64,000 nucleotides of DNA from Methanomicrobia archaeon (GTDB taxonomy: Archaea > Methanobacteriota_B > Thermococci > Methanofastidiosales > NM3), in the NCBI GenBank assembly GCA_030603445.1, contig JAUVXU010000007.1, positions 22,019-86,018 on the forward strand, given 5' to 3'. Made by a program: the position numbers and the translations under genes. Shown here piece after piece: positions 7,164-16,551 of the stretch (its first letter is position 1; each line of letters starts with the position of its first letter). The notes below the pieces were generated by a model. That model made no database searches. It was not told where the DNA came from and saw only the letters and a list, made by a program, of their open reading frames with translations.

Positions 7164-10153
7164 ACAAGACCGCGGCTGTTGTGGGAGCAGGAATATCTGG
7201 AATGCAGGCTGCCCTTAGCCTAGCAGAACGGGGTGTTAAAGTATATCTTATTGAAAAAACATCAAGTATTGGCGGCATTATGGCTCGTCTTGATAAGACA
7301 ATGCCGACACTTGACTGTTCTATATGTATTCTTTCTCCATTCATGCTTGCAGTAGATAGGAATCCTATGATAGACATACTTACCTTAACTGATATTATCG
7401 GCGCTGAAAAAAGCGATATTGGTTACAAGCTAACGTTGCGAAAACGTCCGCGCTATGTCGATATGGACAAGTGTACTGGATGTCGTGATTGTATGTCAAA
7501 GTGCCCAAAGAAGATAACGCTCGAACATGAGGAGCCGTTTGGGACTGTAAAGGCCATTCACTTTGATTTTGACCAGGCAATACCTGCTGTGCCATATATA
7601 GATGCAGAGAACTGCCTTATGCTAATAAAGGGAACATGTGGCAACTGTGCCAAGTTTTGTGACAAAGATGCAATTGATTTTGAACAAAAGGAAGAAATTG
7701 TTCCCTTAGAAGTTAGTAGTGTTATTTTGGCCACCGGTGCCCGCCCATACATTCCGCTGGATCGTATGGAGTACGGCTATGGGAGATATAAGAATGTTAT
7801 TACTGCCATGGAGCTTGAACGCCTGCTTTCTGCATCAGGCCCGACCGAGGGTAATGTAGTACGGGCAAGTGATGGTAAAGAACCAAAGAATATAGCATTT
7901 ATAAATTGTGTTGGTTCTAGGGATTTGAAAACAGGGCGAGGATACTGTTCAAAAGTATGTTGCATGTATGGGATTAAAGAGGCCCTTCTTGTAAAGGACC
8001 ACGACCCGGGTGCAAATGTTACAATATTTTATATTGATATTCGTGCAAGCGGGAAAGGCTATGAGGAGTTTTTCCAAAATGCTAAGGATTCTATTCGCTT
8101 TGTGCGAGGCCGACCGGGTGAAATATTAGAACATGAGGGCAACGATTTATTAATTCGTTATGAGAATACGGAGACCCAGGAAGTTATTGAAGAATGTTTT
8201 GATATGGTTGTCCTAAATACGGCGCTTGTTCCCTGCGAGGAAACACAACAACTTTCTGAGATGTTTGATATTTCTGTAAATAACTATGGTTTTTTCATGC
8301 CATCCAAAGACATTTCATGTCCGATTGATACAAAACAAGACAACGTATTTGTTGTTGGTGCTTGTCAGGGTCCAAATGATATAACCGATTGCGTTTCACA
8401 ATCAATAGGGGCTGTTTCAAAAACTTTCTCTATGAAAGGAGATATCAAACAAAAGGAGAAAAGGTCTTTGCCCGGGGCGTCAGGTAAAGATCCACGCATA
8501 GGAGTATTTGTTTGTCATTGTGGGAAAAATATAGGCAAGTATGTGGATGTGAAGGATGTTGTAGAGTATGCAAAAAAGCTCCCCGATGTTGTTTATGCGG
8601 AAGATTCGCTGTTCACCTGTTCAGATCAAGGTCAAAAATCAATTAAGGACACGATAAAAAAGGAAAAGCTAAATCGCGTCGTCGTTGCCGCATGTTCACC
8701 AAAAACACATGAAAACACATTTCAAGAGGCTCTGATTGAAGCAGGATTGAACCCGTATATGCTTGAAATGGCAAATATCAGAAATCAGTGCTCATGGGTG
8801 CACTCGAAACAATACGATTTGGCGACCCAGAAAACTAAAGATCTTGTTCGTATGTCTGTTGCAAAAGCCAGATTGCTAGAGCCATTGTATCAACGCGAAG
8901 TTGATGTAGTTCAGCATGTTGCTGTTATTGGCGGGGGATTTACCGGTATGGCTAGCGCGTTGGAAATGGCAAAAAATGGTTTTAGGGTCTCTCTTATCGA
9001 ACGTGAGTCTAAGCTTGGGGGAAAAGCAAGCGTTACAAACAAACAAAAAGATGGCACTATTCCCGAGGAATTGGCGGAAATGATGGCAAATCATCTAGAA
9101 GAGAGTAATAACATTTCCGTGTTCTTATCAAGCGAAGTTGAAAATGTCGAAGGGTTTGTTGGAGATTTTATACTAGACGTGTCAACTCCTAATGGTATTG
9201 AAAAGATAGAATGCGGCACAGTTATAATTGCTACTGGATTCGATTCTGCTGATGTAAAAAGCAGTGGTTACACAACTTCTGAAAGTGTAATTACCGATGA
9301 AAAGTTCAGTTCAATGGTTAATTGTGGCATGCTTGATGGGAAGAATTATGTCTTTATTTTATGTGTTGGCGCACGAAATGAACAAAATCCATATTGTTCT
9401 AAGTTTTGTTGTATTTCTTCTCTTAATCATGTGCGGTGTCTGTTAGAGGATAAACCAGATGCAAATGTAACGGTTCTGTATCGTGACATAAGGGCGTATG
9501 GTTATCATGAGGATACATACAGGGAGGTATCAGAGAAAGGTGCTAACTTCATACGTTACAGCCCCGAGATGATGCCACATATAGATATAGATAAAAAAGT
9601 AGTGGAAGTGTACGATACAACATCTTCCAAAACAAGGACTATAGAGTTTGATTACTGTGTGTTAGAACGAGGAGCCATACCTTCAAAAGGTACAACAAAA
9701 TTACGTAAACTATTCAAAATGTCTGTTGTTTCATCTGGATTTTTTGCTGAAGCGCACCTCAAGCTCGCTCCTTTAGACACGGCACTTGATGGGGTCTTTA
9801 TTGCAGGTAGCTGCCAGTATCCAAAAGGGATATCAGAGGCCATAACACAGGCAGTATCTGCTGCAGGAAGGGCATCTATAGCCATGGGGGGAGGTACGTA
9901 TAGTGCAATTCCAATAACTGCATCAATTGATGAGAATAAGTGCATTGCTTGTAAATTATGTATGGATATGTGCCCATACAAGGCGCTGCAGATGTCAGAG
10001 AACGGAATACATATGGAAGTAATCACAGTTTCTTGTAAGGGGTGTGGCACTTGTGCAGCATTTTGCCCATCAAATGCAATAACAATCTCAGGTTTTACTT
10101 ACAAGCAAGAAAAAGAGAAGTTAAAGGCTATTTTTGAGGGGTCGATGGAATGA
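7160..10153 (+). CDS. hdrA: fused double heterodisulfide reductase subunit A (cluster 1)
   Basis: True start ATG 7160 (the hdrB stop overlaps as ATGA), not the ORF-track start at 7025. It is 997 residues, against about 650 for ordinary HdrA. Domains: residues 5-440, FAD domain 1 ([16 protein letters not shown]) with an inserted ferredoxin at 105-170 ([22 protein letters not shown]); 447-585, an HdrA N-terminal domain ([11 protein letters not shown]); about 586-920, FAD domain 2 ([11 protein letters not shown]) without inserted ferredoxin or active-site Cys; and a C-terminal 2[4Fe-4S] ferredoxin ([24 protein letters not shown]). HdrA performs flavin-based electron bifurcation. A tandem fusion gives two FADs in one chain, so one half may bifurcate while the other relays electrons. 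Confidence 0.92.
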   Translation: MNKTAAVVGAGISGMQAALSLAERGVKVYLIEKTSSIGGIMARLDKTMPTLDCSICILSPFMLAVDRNPMIDILTLTDIIGAEKSDIGYKLTLRKRPRYVDMDKCTGCRDCMSKCPKKITLEHEEPFGTVKAIHFDFDQAIPAVPYIDAENCLMLIKGTCGNCAKFCDKDAIDFEQKEEIVPLEVSSVILATGARPYIPLDRMEYGYGRYKNVITAMELERLLSASGPTEGNVVRASDGKEPKNIAFINCVGSRDLKTGRGYCSKVCCMYGIKEALLVKDHDPGANVTIFYIDIRASGKGYEEFFQNAKDSIRFVRGRPGEILEHEGNDLLIRYENTETQEVIEECFDMVVLNTALVPCEETQQLSEMFDISVNNYGFFMPSKDISCPIDTKQDNVFVVGACQGPNDITDCVSQSIGAVSKTFSMKGDIKQKEKRSLPGASGKDPRIGVFVCHCGKNIGKYVDVKDVVEYAKKLPDVVYAEDSLFTCSDQGQKSIKDTIKKEKLNRVVVAACSPKTHENTFQEALIEAGLNPYMLEMANIRNQCSWVHSKQYDLATQKTKDLVRMSVAKARLLEPLYQREVDVVQHVAVIGGGFTGMASALEMAKNGFRVSLIERESKLGGKASVTNKQKDGTIPEELAEMMANHLEESNNISVFLSSEVENVEGFVGDFILDVSTPNGIEKIECGTVIIATGFDSADVKSSGYTTSESVITDEKFSSMVNCGMLDGKNYVFILCVGARNEQNPYCSKFCCISSLNHVRCLLEDKPDANVTVLYRDIRAYGYHEDTYREVSEKGANFIRYSPEMMPHIDIDKKVVEVYDTTSSKTRTIEFDYCVLERGAIPSKGTTKLRKLFKMSVVSSGFFAEAHLKLAPLDTALDGVFIAGSCQYPKGISEAITQAVSAAGRASIAMGGGTYSAIPITASIDENKCIACKLCMDMCPYKALQMSENGIHMEVITVSCKGCGTCAAFCPSNAITISGFTYKQEKEKLKAIFEGSME

Positions 10154-10566
10154 GCTTTGAACCCAAGATATTGGCATTTTTGTGCAACTGGTGCTCGTAT
10201 GGGGCAGCAGATATGGCAGGGACCTCCCGTTTGCAATACCCTTCCAATATTCGCATCATTCGATTCATGTGTAGTGGAAGGATAGATCCAAATTTTGTAA
10301 TTGAAGCATTCTTGCGCGGCGCTGACGGGGTGATGATAACTGGATGTCATATTGGCGACTGTCACTATATAGATGGAAATTACAAGACTGTGCATCGTTA
10401 TGAATTCCTTAAAGAATATCTTGACACACTTGGAATTGGCTCAGAGCGTCTTACATTAGAGTGGTGCTCTGCGGCAGAGGGGATGAAATTCTCCCAAAAA
10501 GTTACCGAATTCACAGAACGTATTCGAAAACTTGGACCAAGCCCAATAAAAGGTGATGAGCAATGA
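10150..10566 (+). CDS. mvhD: MvhD-like [2Fe-2S] electron-transfer subunit (cluster 1)
   Basis: A 138-residue MvhD/FlpD family protein. The Cys motifs [17 protein letters not shown] and [13 protein letters not shown] match the family that binds a [2Fe-2S] cluster. It links HdrA to the electron-input module, which is hydrogenase or formate dehydrogenase in methanogens. The start overlaps the hdrA stop and its stop overlaps the next gene, so stoichiometric co-translation with hdrA and the FrhB-like subunit is expected. Confidence 0.93.
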   Translation: MSFEPKILAFLCNWCSYGAADMAGTSRLQYPSNIRIIRFMCSGRIDPNFVIEAFLRGADGVMITGCHIGDCHYIDGNYKTVHRYEFLKEYLDTLGIGSERLTLEWCSAAEGMKFSQKVTEFTERIRKLGPSPIKGDEQ

Positions 10567-11720
10567 ATTCAAAATCATTTTGGGGTTGGTCATCAACTGA
10601 AGCATTGCGTGAGGGTGGTGAGTCAGGGGGATTTGTCACATCGTTTCTTGAAAGTATTGTGGGTAAGTACGACAATATACTAGCAGTACGCAAGACAGGC
10701 ACCGTTTTTGAGGGGGCGGTCATGTCAATTGACAGTAAAGAGGATGCGATAAAGACGCAGGGCGCTTTGCATGCTGTATGTATGGAGCTATCCCATTACA
10801 TCAAGAAAGGAGAAAGGACCGCCATTGTCCTAAAACCATGTGATGCACGTGCGGTCATAGAGAATATGAAAAGGAATCATGTCGAACGCGAAAATGTGCT
10901 GTTGATAGGTTTAAATTGCGGTGGGACTCTGCCGCCAGTAGACACAATGAGATTTATTGACAATTATTTTGAATTGGCTCCAGAAGATATTGTAAAGGAA
11001 GAAATAGCTAAAGGAAAAATCATTTTTAAAACCACTTCTGGTAAAGAGTTTTGGAAAACCATCGATGAAATCGAGGAAGAAGGATTTGGCAGGCGTGAGA
11101 ACTGCAGATACTGCGATGTTAAGATCCCTTCGATGTGCGATATAGCTTGTGGAAATTGGGGCACTCCAGCAGGAAAGAACATCACATTTGTAGAAGTATT
11201 CACTGAAAATGGAAATAATGCGCTCGAACAGGCTGTTAGAGAAGGTTTCATTAATGTCGGGGAGCCTTCTGAGAAGATGATAGCCGTCCGATCAAAGATA
11301 AATGGCATCATGAAGAAGATGGCAGGTGGCTGGAATAAAAGAATAATTGGCCGTTTGCGAAATATGCCAAACGAGGAGCGCCTGGCATATATTAAAAATG
11401 TGCTATCTCCTTGTATCGCATGTTACGCATGCAGAAAGGCATGTCCAGTGTGCAAATGTGGCGATGATTGTAAATGCATGCAGATGGATCCTGACGATTC
11501 CCTCCCTATATCTATTTTTCATTCAATACGTTTGTTGCACCTTACAGAGTCATGCATAGGGTGTGGAAATTGTAGTGACGTCTGTCCTGTTGACATACCA
11601 CTAGCACATTTGCATCAGCTTTTTGCTAGAAACTATGAGAAAAAGACAGGATATAAACCTGGGATGTCTATTGAGGACATACCACCCTTATCTCGAGGTG
11701 ATCTGCCTGAAGGTTATTGA
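10563..11720 (+). CDS. FrhB/FdhB-type flavin and Fe-S subunit (cluster 1)
   Basis: A 385-residue protein with the FrhB/FdhB N-terminal fold ([37 protein letters not shown]). A middle Cys set ([20 protein letters not shown]) is of the kind that binds [4Fe-4S] in F420-dependent enzymes. Two C-terminal clusters follow ([26 protein letters not shown]). FrhB-family proteins bind FAD and F420 and exchange hydride with them, so this subunit could couple F420 to the Hdr complex. In an Fdh-Hdr assembly the same fold passes electrons from FdhA. The full F420-binding region appears present, unlike in the cluster 3 counterpart. Confidence 0.85.
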   Translation: MNSKSFWGWSSTEALREGGESGGFVTSFLESIVGKYDNILAVRKTGTVFEGAVMSIDSKEDAIKTQGALHAVCMELSHYIKKGERTAIVLKPCDARAVIENMKRNHVERENVLLIGLNCGGTLPPVDTMRFIDNYFELAPEDIVKEEIAKGKIIFKTTSGKEFWKTIDEIEEEGFGRRENCRYCDVKIPSMCDIACGNWGTPAGKNITFVEVFTENGNNALEQAVREGFINVGEPSEKMIAVRSKINGIMKKMAGGWNKRIIGRLRNMPNEERLAYIKNVLSPCIACYACRKACPVCKCGDDCKCMQMDPDDSLPISIFHSIRLLHLTESCIGCGNCSDVCPVDIPLAHLHQLFARNYEKKTGYKPGMSIEDIPPLSRGDLPEGY

Positions 11721-13137
11721 TTCACATTGTCCTGGATGTAGCATACTATGCGGTGTTCATATAATCGATGATGATGAAGGGATTGATATAGAATTTATGA
11801 AAAGTTGTACTATTAATAGCGGAAAGCTATGTAAGTTTGGAATAGATCTTCCAAAATTTTATTCTTCTCCAAAACAGGAACCTTATGTCTATGGGAAAAA
11901 GGTTTCATATGACGATGCAATAGCGGCAACAGCAGATGCACTAAAATCATGGGAAAATACTCGTGGCATGAGTGAAGGAGTAATATTGTGTACAGGCGAT
12001 GCAACATGTGAAGAATTGTTGGTATTGGGCAAGCTTGCTAAAAAAGCAGATATGGTCTGTGCAACAGGTCTTGGGAAGATAGTTAGCACGATAGGAGGTA
12101 CGACACTACTTCGCAAGTCATCTAATTTTAACATAATAGAATATGCAAAATCGATTATTCTTGTAGATATAGACCCCTATTATCAGTATCCATTAATTGC
12201 CAGAAAGCTACAAATTGCTAAATCCAACGGCGCCCATATTATTTCAATTGGAACAGAAAAGCCCCATATAGACCATATTGTGGATGAGGTAAAACTCATA
12301 CATCCCTCCAAAATGCAAAAGGAACTTGAATCTTTGTGCGAATCGGTTTCCTCAGAAACACTGTTTATAACATCATTAGGAATATATTCAGATCTTTCTA
12401 CTATAGCAGCGATAAACAATAATTGTACAAAACAATATTCTCGCATAATGTATATGAAAGACTTTGCAAATACTGAAGGGTCTTTAGTACTTGGTATTGA
12501 TACCAAGAATAATAGTATTGAGGATATCATAGAAGGCATGGAATCAGGAAAGATAACAGCTCTTTTTTTGATAGAATCTCCCCTTTATGAGAGTTATATA
12601 GACAATGAACGTTTTAGGAATGCTTGTCAGAATCTACAACACCTAATAATCTTGCAATCACGTGCTACATCTGTTCCAAACAACGCAATAATGCTACCAT
12701 TACCCTTGTTTTATGAACGAAAGGGCACTCTTATAAACGTTTGTGGTAGATTTCTTTCCCTCAAGGGAGACAAGGAAGGTGTAGCAGGGGTAAGCAATGA
12801 CATATTAGAAAAATTAGGTGCTAAGAAACTTAGCTTTGAAACGCTTACACAAGAAGCAGTGGATCGTTATAGTAAGTGGAAGTCATTGATACCAGAACGT
12901 AGCACTGTAGAGGTCCCAAAATCCGCAGTAGATAGTGGTCCGTGCCACAAGTATATTTCTAATCCTTTCTTAGTTAGAGGTTTGCCATATACGCCTTGCA
13001 AGAGGGTTGGCAAAGGACTATATCCTAAGGCAAAGAAAAAGGAACGATACGCAGTGTTACAAGATATCGCTGAGAATGTTGTTTTATCGTATGAAAAGGA
13101 CACAAGGTTTAGAAAGGTATTAGATATTTATGAATAA
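11698..13137 (+). CDS. degenerate FdhA/NuoG-like molybdopterin-family protein
   Basis: The protein proper begins around [10 protein letters not shown]. Its [4Fe-4S] motif (CPGCSILC, then GKLCKFG) and following domain resemble FdhA, NuoG and FwdB. It is only about 475 residues against about 680 for FdhA. It has no CARxC/U-H active-site segment: the corresponding stretch reads VCATGLGKIVST. The C-terminal molybdopterin-binding domain is absent. It therefore probably lacks formate chemistry and acts as a NuoG-like relay or scaffold. ATG 11623 lies deep in the previous gene. GTG 11698 is given here, but a perfect GAGGTGATC at 11695-11703 points to a CTG start at 11707. Confidence 0.75.
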   Translation: MICLKVIDSHCPGCSILCGVHIIDDDEGIDIEFMKSCTINSGKLCKFGIDLPKFYSSPKQEPYVYGKKVSYDDAIAATADALKSWENTRGMSEGVILCTGDATCEELLVLGKLAKKADMVCATGLGKIVSTIGGTTLLRKSSNFNIIEYAKSIILVDIDPYYQYPLIARKLQIAKSNGAHIISIGTEKPHIDHIVDEVKLIHPSKMQKELESLCESVSSETLFITSLGIYSDLSTIAAINNNCTKQYSRIMYMKDFANTEGSLVLGIDTKNNSIEDIIEGMESGKITALFLIESPLYESYIDNERFRNACQNLQHLIILQSRATSVPNNAIMLPLPLFYERKGTLINVCGRFLSLKGDKEGVAGVSNDILEKLGAKKLSFETLTQEAVDRYSKWKSLIPERSTVEVPKSAVDSGPCHKYISNPFLVRGLPYTPCKRVGKGLYPKAKKKERYAVLQDIAENVVLSYEKDTRFRKVLDIYE

Positions 13138-13164
13138 CCTAATATCTCATTATATTTTTTTTAA

Positions 13165-13356
13165 TCATTCAACATTTGATATCTTTAGCTCTGCTTCTTT
13201 GAGTAGTGTGTTGCAATGATCGATTATTTTTTTTCCAAGTTCGTAGTTATCCATAGCATCATTAAGTGAAATATCTCCTATATCAAGTTCTTTTACTATC
13301 TTTTCTAGCTCTTGGATACTATCCTCAAAACTTAATGTTTCAATATTACTGCTCAT
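13165..13356 (-). CDS. xseB: exodeoxyribonuclease VII small subunit
   Basis: 63 residues, the normal XseB length. It has the family pattern SFEDSIQELEKIVKELDIGDISLNDAMDNYELG and a coiled C-terminus (CNTLLKEAELKISNVE). XseB binds XseA to form the nuclease that degrades single-stranded DNA from both ends. The start overlaps the end of xseA by 11 bp. It faces the cluster 1 operon tail to tail, with only 27 bp of T-rich DNA between. Confidence 0.93.
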   Translation of the reverse strand: MSSNIETLSFEDSIQELEKIVKELDIGDISLNDAMDNYELGKKIIDHCNTLLKEAELKISNVE

Positions 13357-14557
13357 TTTTGTTGTCTCCTTTTCTTATTTCTGCCTGCAACGTACCATCC
13401 TTTAGTTGCAGTGTTACTATATCACCCAAATGCACAGATTTCACTGATCTTATCAATTTTCCTTCTTTATATACTAACGTATAGCCACGCTCCAACACGG
13501 CAAGTGGGTTAATAGATTCGAGCACTTCTATTTTTTTAGATATCAGATTGGACATCTTTTCAAGTGTGCGCTTATATGTTGTGTCAAGATCGCGGGAAGT
13601 ATAAACTAATGCTTGCTGTTTTTGTTCAAGCATTATGCGGGGGCTCTTTCTTTCTAACTTTAGGTCCAATGCTTCTAGCGTCTGTTTGCTTGAGGCCATA
13701 TAGTATATTGTGGCCTTCTTGAGCTGTTCAAACATGCGCTTCATTTTGGCCATTTCATCATAAACATTAACAGTGGCCTTCTCTGCAGCTTGGGTAGGCG
13801 TTGTTGCTACAACGTCTGAAACGAACTCTGCTATGGTGTGGTCTACTTCGTGTCCCACTCCACATATCACCGGCTTCTTTGTTTTAGCTATTGCTCTAGC
13901 AACTATCTCTTCATTAAAAGGCCATAGTTCTTCTATGGATCCCCCGCCTCGTGCTAGAATAATTGTGTCAATTGAAGGGATGTCATCTGCTAACATTAGA
14001 GAGTGTGCAATATCTTTTTCAGCTCCTTGCCCCTGAACGCGGGTGGGTATTACAATAAGCTCAACGAAAGGATTGCGTCTAAAGAATTGGTCTATGATGT
14101 CTTGTAGTGCAGCACCGTCTTTTGATGTAACTATTGCAATTTTTTTAGGAAATGGGGTTATACTCTTTTTTTCGGAAATATCAAAGAGGCCTTCTTGGCT
14201 TAGCTTGGATTTAAGGGTCAAGAATTGGGCATATAGTGCTCCTTTTCCTTTGTCAATTACATCTTTTACAATGCAGCTAATTTGTCCATAAGGGGCATAG
14301 AAGTTTATCTTGCCTCTAACGATTATAGTTTTTCCTTCCAAAGGGAGGGATGTACATTTACTCACGTTATTTGAGAACAAGGCACATTTTATCCTTGCGT
14401 GTTCATCTTTTAAATCAAAATACATATTCCCGTGGGAATGTGACACGCGAAATATCTCTCCAACTACATAGACGTCTTTAAGCATTTCTTGATTATCAAT
14501 AGCTATTGAAACCTCTCTACAAAGTTCCTTTACAGTTATTGGGTGTTCTGGGTCCAT
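13346..14557 (-). CDS. xseA: exodeoxyribonuclease VII large subunit
   Basis: About 403 residues. An N-terminal OB fold (VYVVGEIFRVSHSHGNMYFDLKD) is followed by the XseA catalytic domain (IAIVTSKDGAALQDI; ARGGGSIEELWPFN; CGVGHEVDHTIAEFVSD). Those are the canonical motifs, and the region ends in long helices that bind XseB. The ORF-track ATG 14578 lies only a few bases from a TATA box (CTTTAAATA, 14581-14589). The in-frame ATG at 14557 is 28 bp from the box, as expected for a leaderless start, giving MDPEHPITVKEL. Exonuclease VII is mainly bacterial, with scattered archaeal copies. Confidence 0.93.
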   Translation of the reverse strand: MDPEHPITVKELCREVSIAIDNQEMLKDVYVVGEIFRVSHSHGNMYFDLKDEHARIKCALFSNNVSKCTSLPLEGKTIIVRGKINFYAPYGQISCIVKDVIDKGKGALYAQFLTLKSKLSQEGLFDISEKKSITPFPKKIAIVTSKDGAALQDIIDQFFRRNPFVELIVIPTRVQGQGAEKDIAHSLMLADDIPSIDTIILARGGGSIEELWPFNEEIVARAIAKTKKPVICGVGHEVDHTIAEFVSDVVATTPTQAAEKATVNVYDEMAKMKRMFEQLKKATIYYMASSKQTLEALDLKLERKSPRIMLEQKQQALVYTSRDLDTTYKRTLEKMSNLISKKIEVLESINPLAVLERGYTLVYKEGKLIRSVKSVHLGDIVTLQLKDGTLQAEIRKGDNKNEQ

Positions 14558-14580
14558 TTGTATAAAAAGCATTTTCATTT

Positions 14581-14589
14581 TATTTAAAG
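14581..14589 (-). promoter_or_regulatory. TATA box of xseA-xseB (leaderless start)
   Basis: CTTTAAATA on the minus strand, centred 28 bp upstream of ATG 14557. This is the standard archaeal distance between the TATA box and the transcription start, so the mRNA would begin at or next to the start codon. It is why the shorter xseA start is preferred. Confidence 0.45.
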
Positions 14590-14601
14590 ATTATGAACAG
14601 A

Positions 14602-15018
14602 TTAATTTTTCTGTTTTGAAATGCGGTATTCTTTCCAGGATACGTTTCCCTTTAATATCGTTTCACGCAAATTGCGTTCAGTTGTTGAAAGTTTTGAATT
14701 TCCAGTTTTTACTTCTACAAAGACCACTTCATTAATATTTTTATGTTCCATGCCTTTGAAGACTATGAAGTCTATTGGTTTACCGATAAATCTTACTTCT
14801 GTCGGTGCATAAGGAAAATCAGGAAGGTAAGGTGCAAGTTGTTCTGTGAACTGTCCTTCTAGTACAGCGCGCGAACGGGTCGTGGCGTCTTTGCGTATAG
14901 ATGGCACTTCTTTTTCCCACATCCTGTTAGTTTTTGCAATTCCTAGTTTAACTCCAAAATATGTGCCTATAATCAAAAAAATAATGGCTATTATTAGAAA
15001 TATCGTTAAATCATACAT
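14602..15018 (-). CDS. membrane-anchored Holliday-junction-resolvase-like endonuclease
   Basis: 138 residues from ATG 15018 (GGTGA five bases upstream; the ORF-track ATG 15033 is less likely). One N-terminal TM helix (LTIFLIIAIIFLIIGTYFGV) precedes a basic linker and a nuclease-like fold: PIDFIVFKGME, then VVFVEVKTGNS. The D...ExK order is that of Endonuc_Holl-type restriction-like nucleases. These are poorly characterised proteins related to Holliday junction resolvases. The position just upstream of xseAB on the same strand suggests a shared DNA-repair theme, although xseA has its own promoter. Confidence 0.75.
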   Translation of the reverse strand: MYDLTIFLIIAIIFLIIGTYFGVKLGIAKTNRMWEKEVPSIRKDATTRSRAVLEGQFTEQLAPYLPDFPYAPTEVRFIGKPIDFIVFKGMEHKNINEVVFVEVKTGNSKLSTTERNLRETILKGNVSWKEYRISKQKN

Positions 15019-15257
15019 TTTTTCACCTAACAATTATGCCTTTGGGCGCATGGTATTTGTTTATATGTTTAATAAAATAAATTCTTGAAAATATAATTTG
15101 GAAGAAATGTGTTGTTTATATAAACAATTATCTGACATGCAATTTATATATTTAGTTAGAGAGAGCGATTAAAAGTAAAGATATACGTGTTATATTCTCC
15201 ACGTTTTGTAATAATTTGCGGGATTTGTCTTTTTTTTATTATATTGTGAAAATATGG

Positions 15258-15342
15258 TGCGGGGGAAGGGATTTGAACCCTCGAACCTCTACAAGACTAG
15301 GCCCTGAACCTAGCGCCTTTGACCAATCTCGGCAACCCCCGC
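15258..15342 (-). tRNA. tRNA-Leu (anticodon CAG)
   Basis: The minus strand folds into a type II tRNA: acceptor GCGGGGG/CCCCCGC, D arm with GGTCAAAGGCGC, anticodon stem CTAGG/CCTAG with loop TTCAGGG (CAG), a long variable arm, and GGTTCAAATCC in the T arm. An encoded CCA follows at 15255-15257. It is almost the same as the tRNA-Leu(GAG) at 49357, differing mainly in the anticodon. Confidence 0.95.
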
Positions 15343-15482
15343 AAAACACTTTGATAATTTGGTGTTCAGTCTGTATGTTTATATTTAAAGTTTTCTTTTT
15401 TGATTTGTGCATAAAAAAGAGACCATTTTATTTCATATATCTTATTATGGGCACCATACATAAGGCCGCCCTATCAGCCCCT

Positions 15483-16337
15483 TTAGTTTAGGGGGATGAA
15501 TTCGAACTTGTTTATTATTACTTCTATATCGTCCTCAGTAGAGGGAGGGGTATTTTCAAGAACATATAGATTCATATGTACTTTCTCATTTCCTTCAGGC
15601 GGGATATACTTTCCTCTGTATACCCATGAGGCCAGAATATAATCTTTTGTCAGCGGATGGAAGGGGTATCTTTGGATACTTATGAAGGATATGGATTGTG
15701 GCGTCCAGTGGAAGAGATGGATTGAAGAACAAGACCACTGATCTGGGGAAAAGTAATAAATATTTTTATCAATGCAGCTTGGTTGCACCACGTATTGTGC
15801 GCCATTATTATTTTTATCCCCCCATTTTGCGAATTCAATATCTATTTCAGTGTGGTAATTCTTTTTTTTATCACTATAGGTAAATAGGCCAAGAACAGTA
15901 TCTGCACTGAATTGATCTACTCTACTATCTAAAGAGAATATATATGTGCCATAACCAAAACTTTGTTCTGTGTATACTTCTGTACAATACCAGACCCCCC
16001 CTCTACAGTGGAGTGTCATGTGCAAATATCCAAACTCGTCAACCCAGATATCTTCCCCACTATTGGAGAATATGTTATTTTGTGGTCCAACACGATTTTC
16101 TGATTTTTTTACATCCCAAATATAATTAGAAAATTCTATTTTATCATATATTGCATTAGGTTGCGGGGATAATTGGAACGATATTGTGCTAGGCTTGATT
16201 AAGGAATCAATCGTTAAAGTTAATGCTTGCTTTTCATTCTCTTTAGATGAACAATTCAACGTTATTGGCATAATAATGATTGTAATTATTATAACAATTG
16301 CAAATATTATGGGGATTTTCTTTTTTATTTTATTCAT
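15483..16337 (-). CDS. exported GH16-like glycoside hydrolase / concanavalin-type protein
   Basis: 284 residues with an N-terminal hydrophobic export segment (IPIIFAIVIIITIIIMPI) followed by LNCSS, which could be a lipobox or simply a signal anchor. The body has the jelly-roll pattern of family 16 glycosidases: GYGTYIFSLDSRVDQFSADTVLGLF, then HTEIDIEFAKWG. EIDIE is the GH16 catalytic signature, with both Glu and the Asp present. Family members cut beta-1,3/1,4-glucans or related polysaccharides outside the cell. It is monocistronic. The substrate is unknown, and a carbohydrate-binding role is possible. Confidence 0.75.
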   Translation of the reverse strand: MNKIKKKIPIIFAIVIIITIIIMPITLNCSSKENEKQALTLTIDSLIKPSTISFQLSPQPNAIYDKIEFSNYIWDVKKSENRVGPQNNIFSNSGEDIWVDEFGYLHMTLHCRGGVWYCTEVYTEQSFGYGTYIFSLDSRVDQFSADTVLGLFTYSDKKKNYHTEIDIEFAKWGDKNNNGAQYVVQPSCIDKNIYYFSPDQWSCSSIHLFHWTPQSISFISIQRYPFHPLTKDYILASWVYRGKYIPPEGNEKVHMNLYVLENTPPSTEDDIEVIINKFEFIPLN

Positions 16338-16551
16338 TAGTGTCGATATTTATTATTATCGTCTTTTTTATAATTTGCTTGGATAATCGGTTAATTTTAA
16401 TAAACAAATACATACTCCCCGAAAGATTTTTATTAATAAATTCTCTGTGTAACCCTGTGGATGTGTGATATGTGCCAATTTTGAGTGATGCATTAGAACG
16501 ATGTAACAAATTGTGCATTGATGAATTTTTTATTACTAGGGGGCTTCTTCT

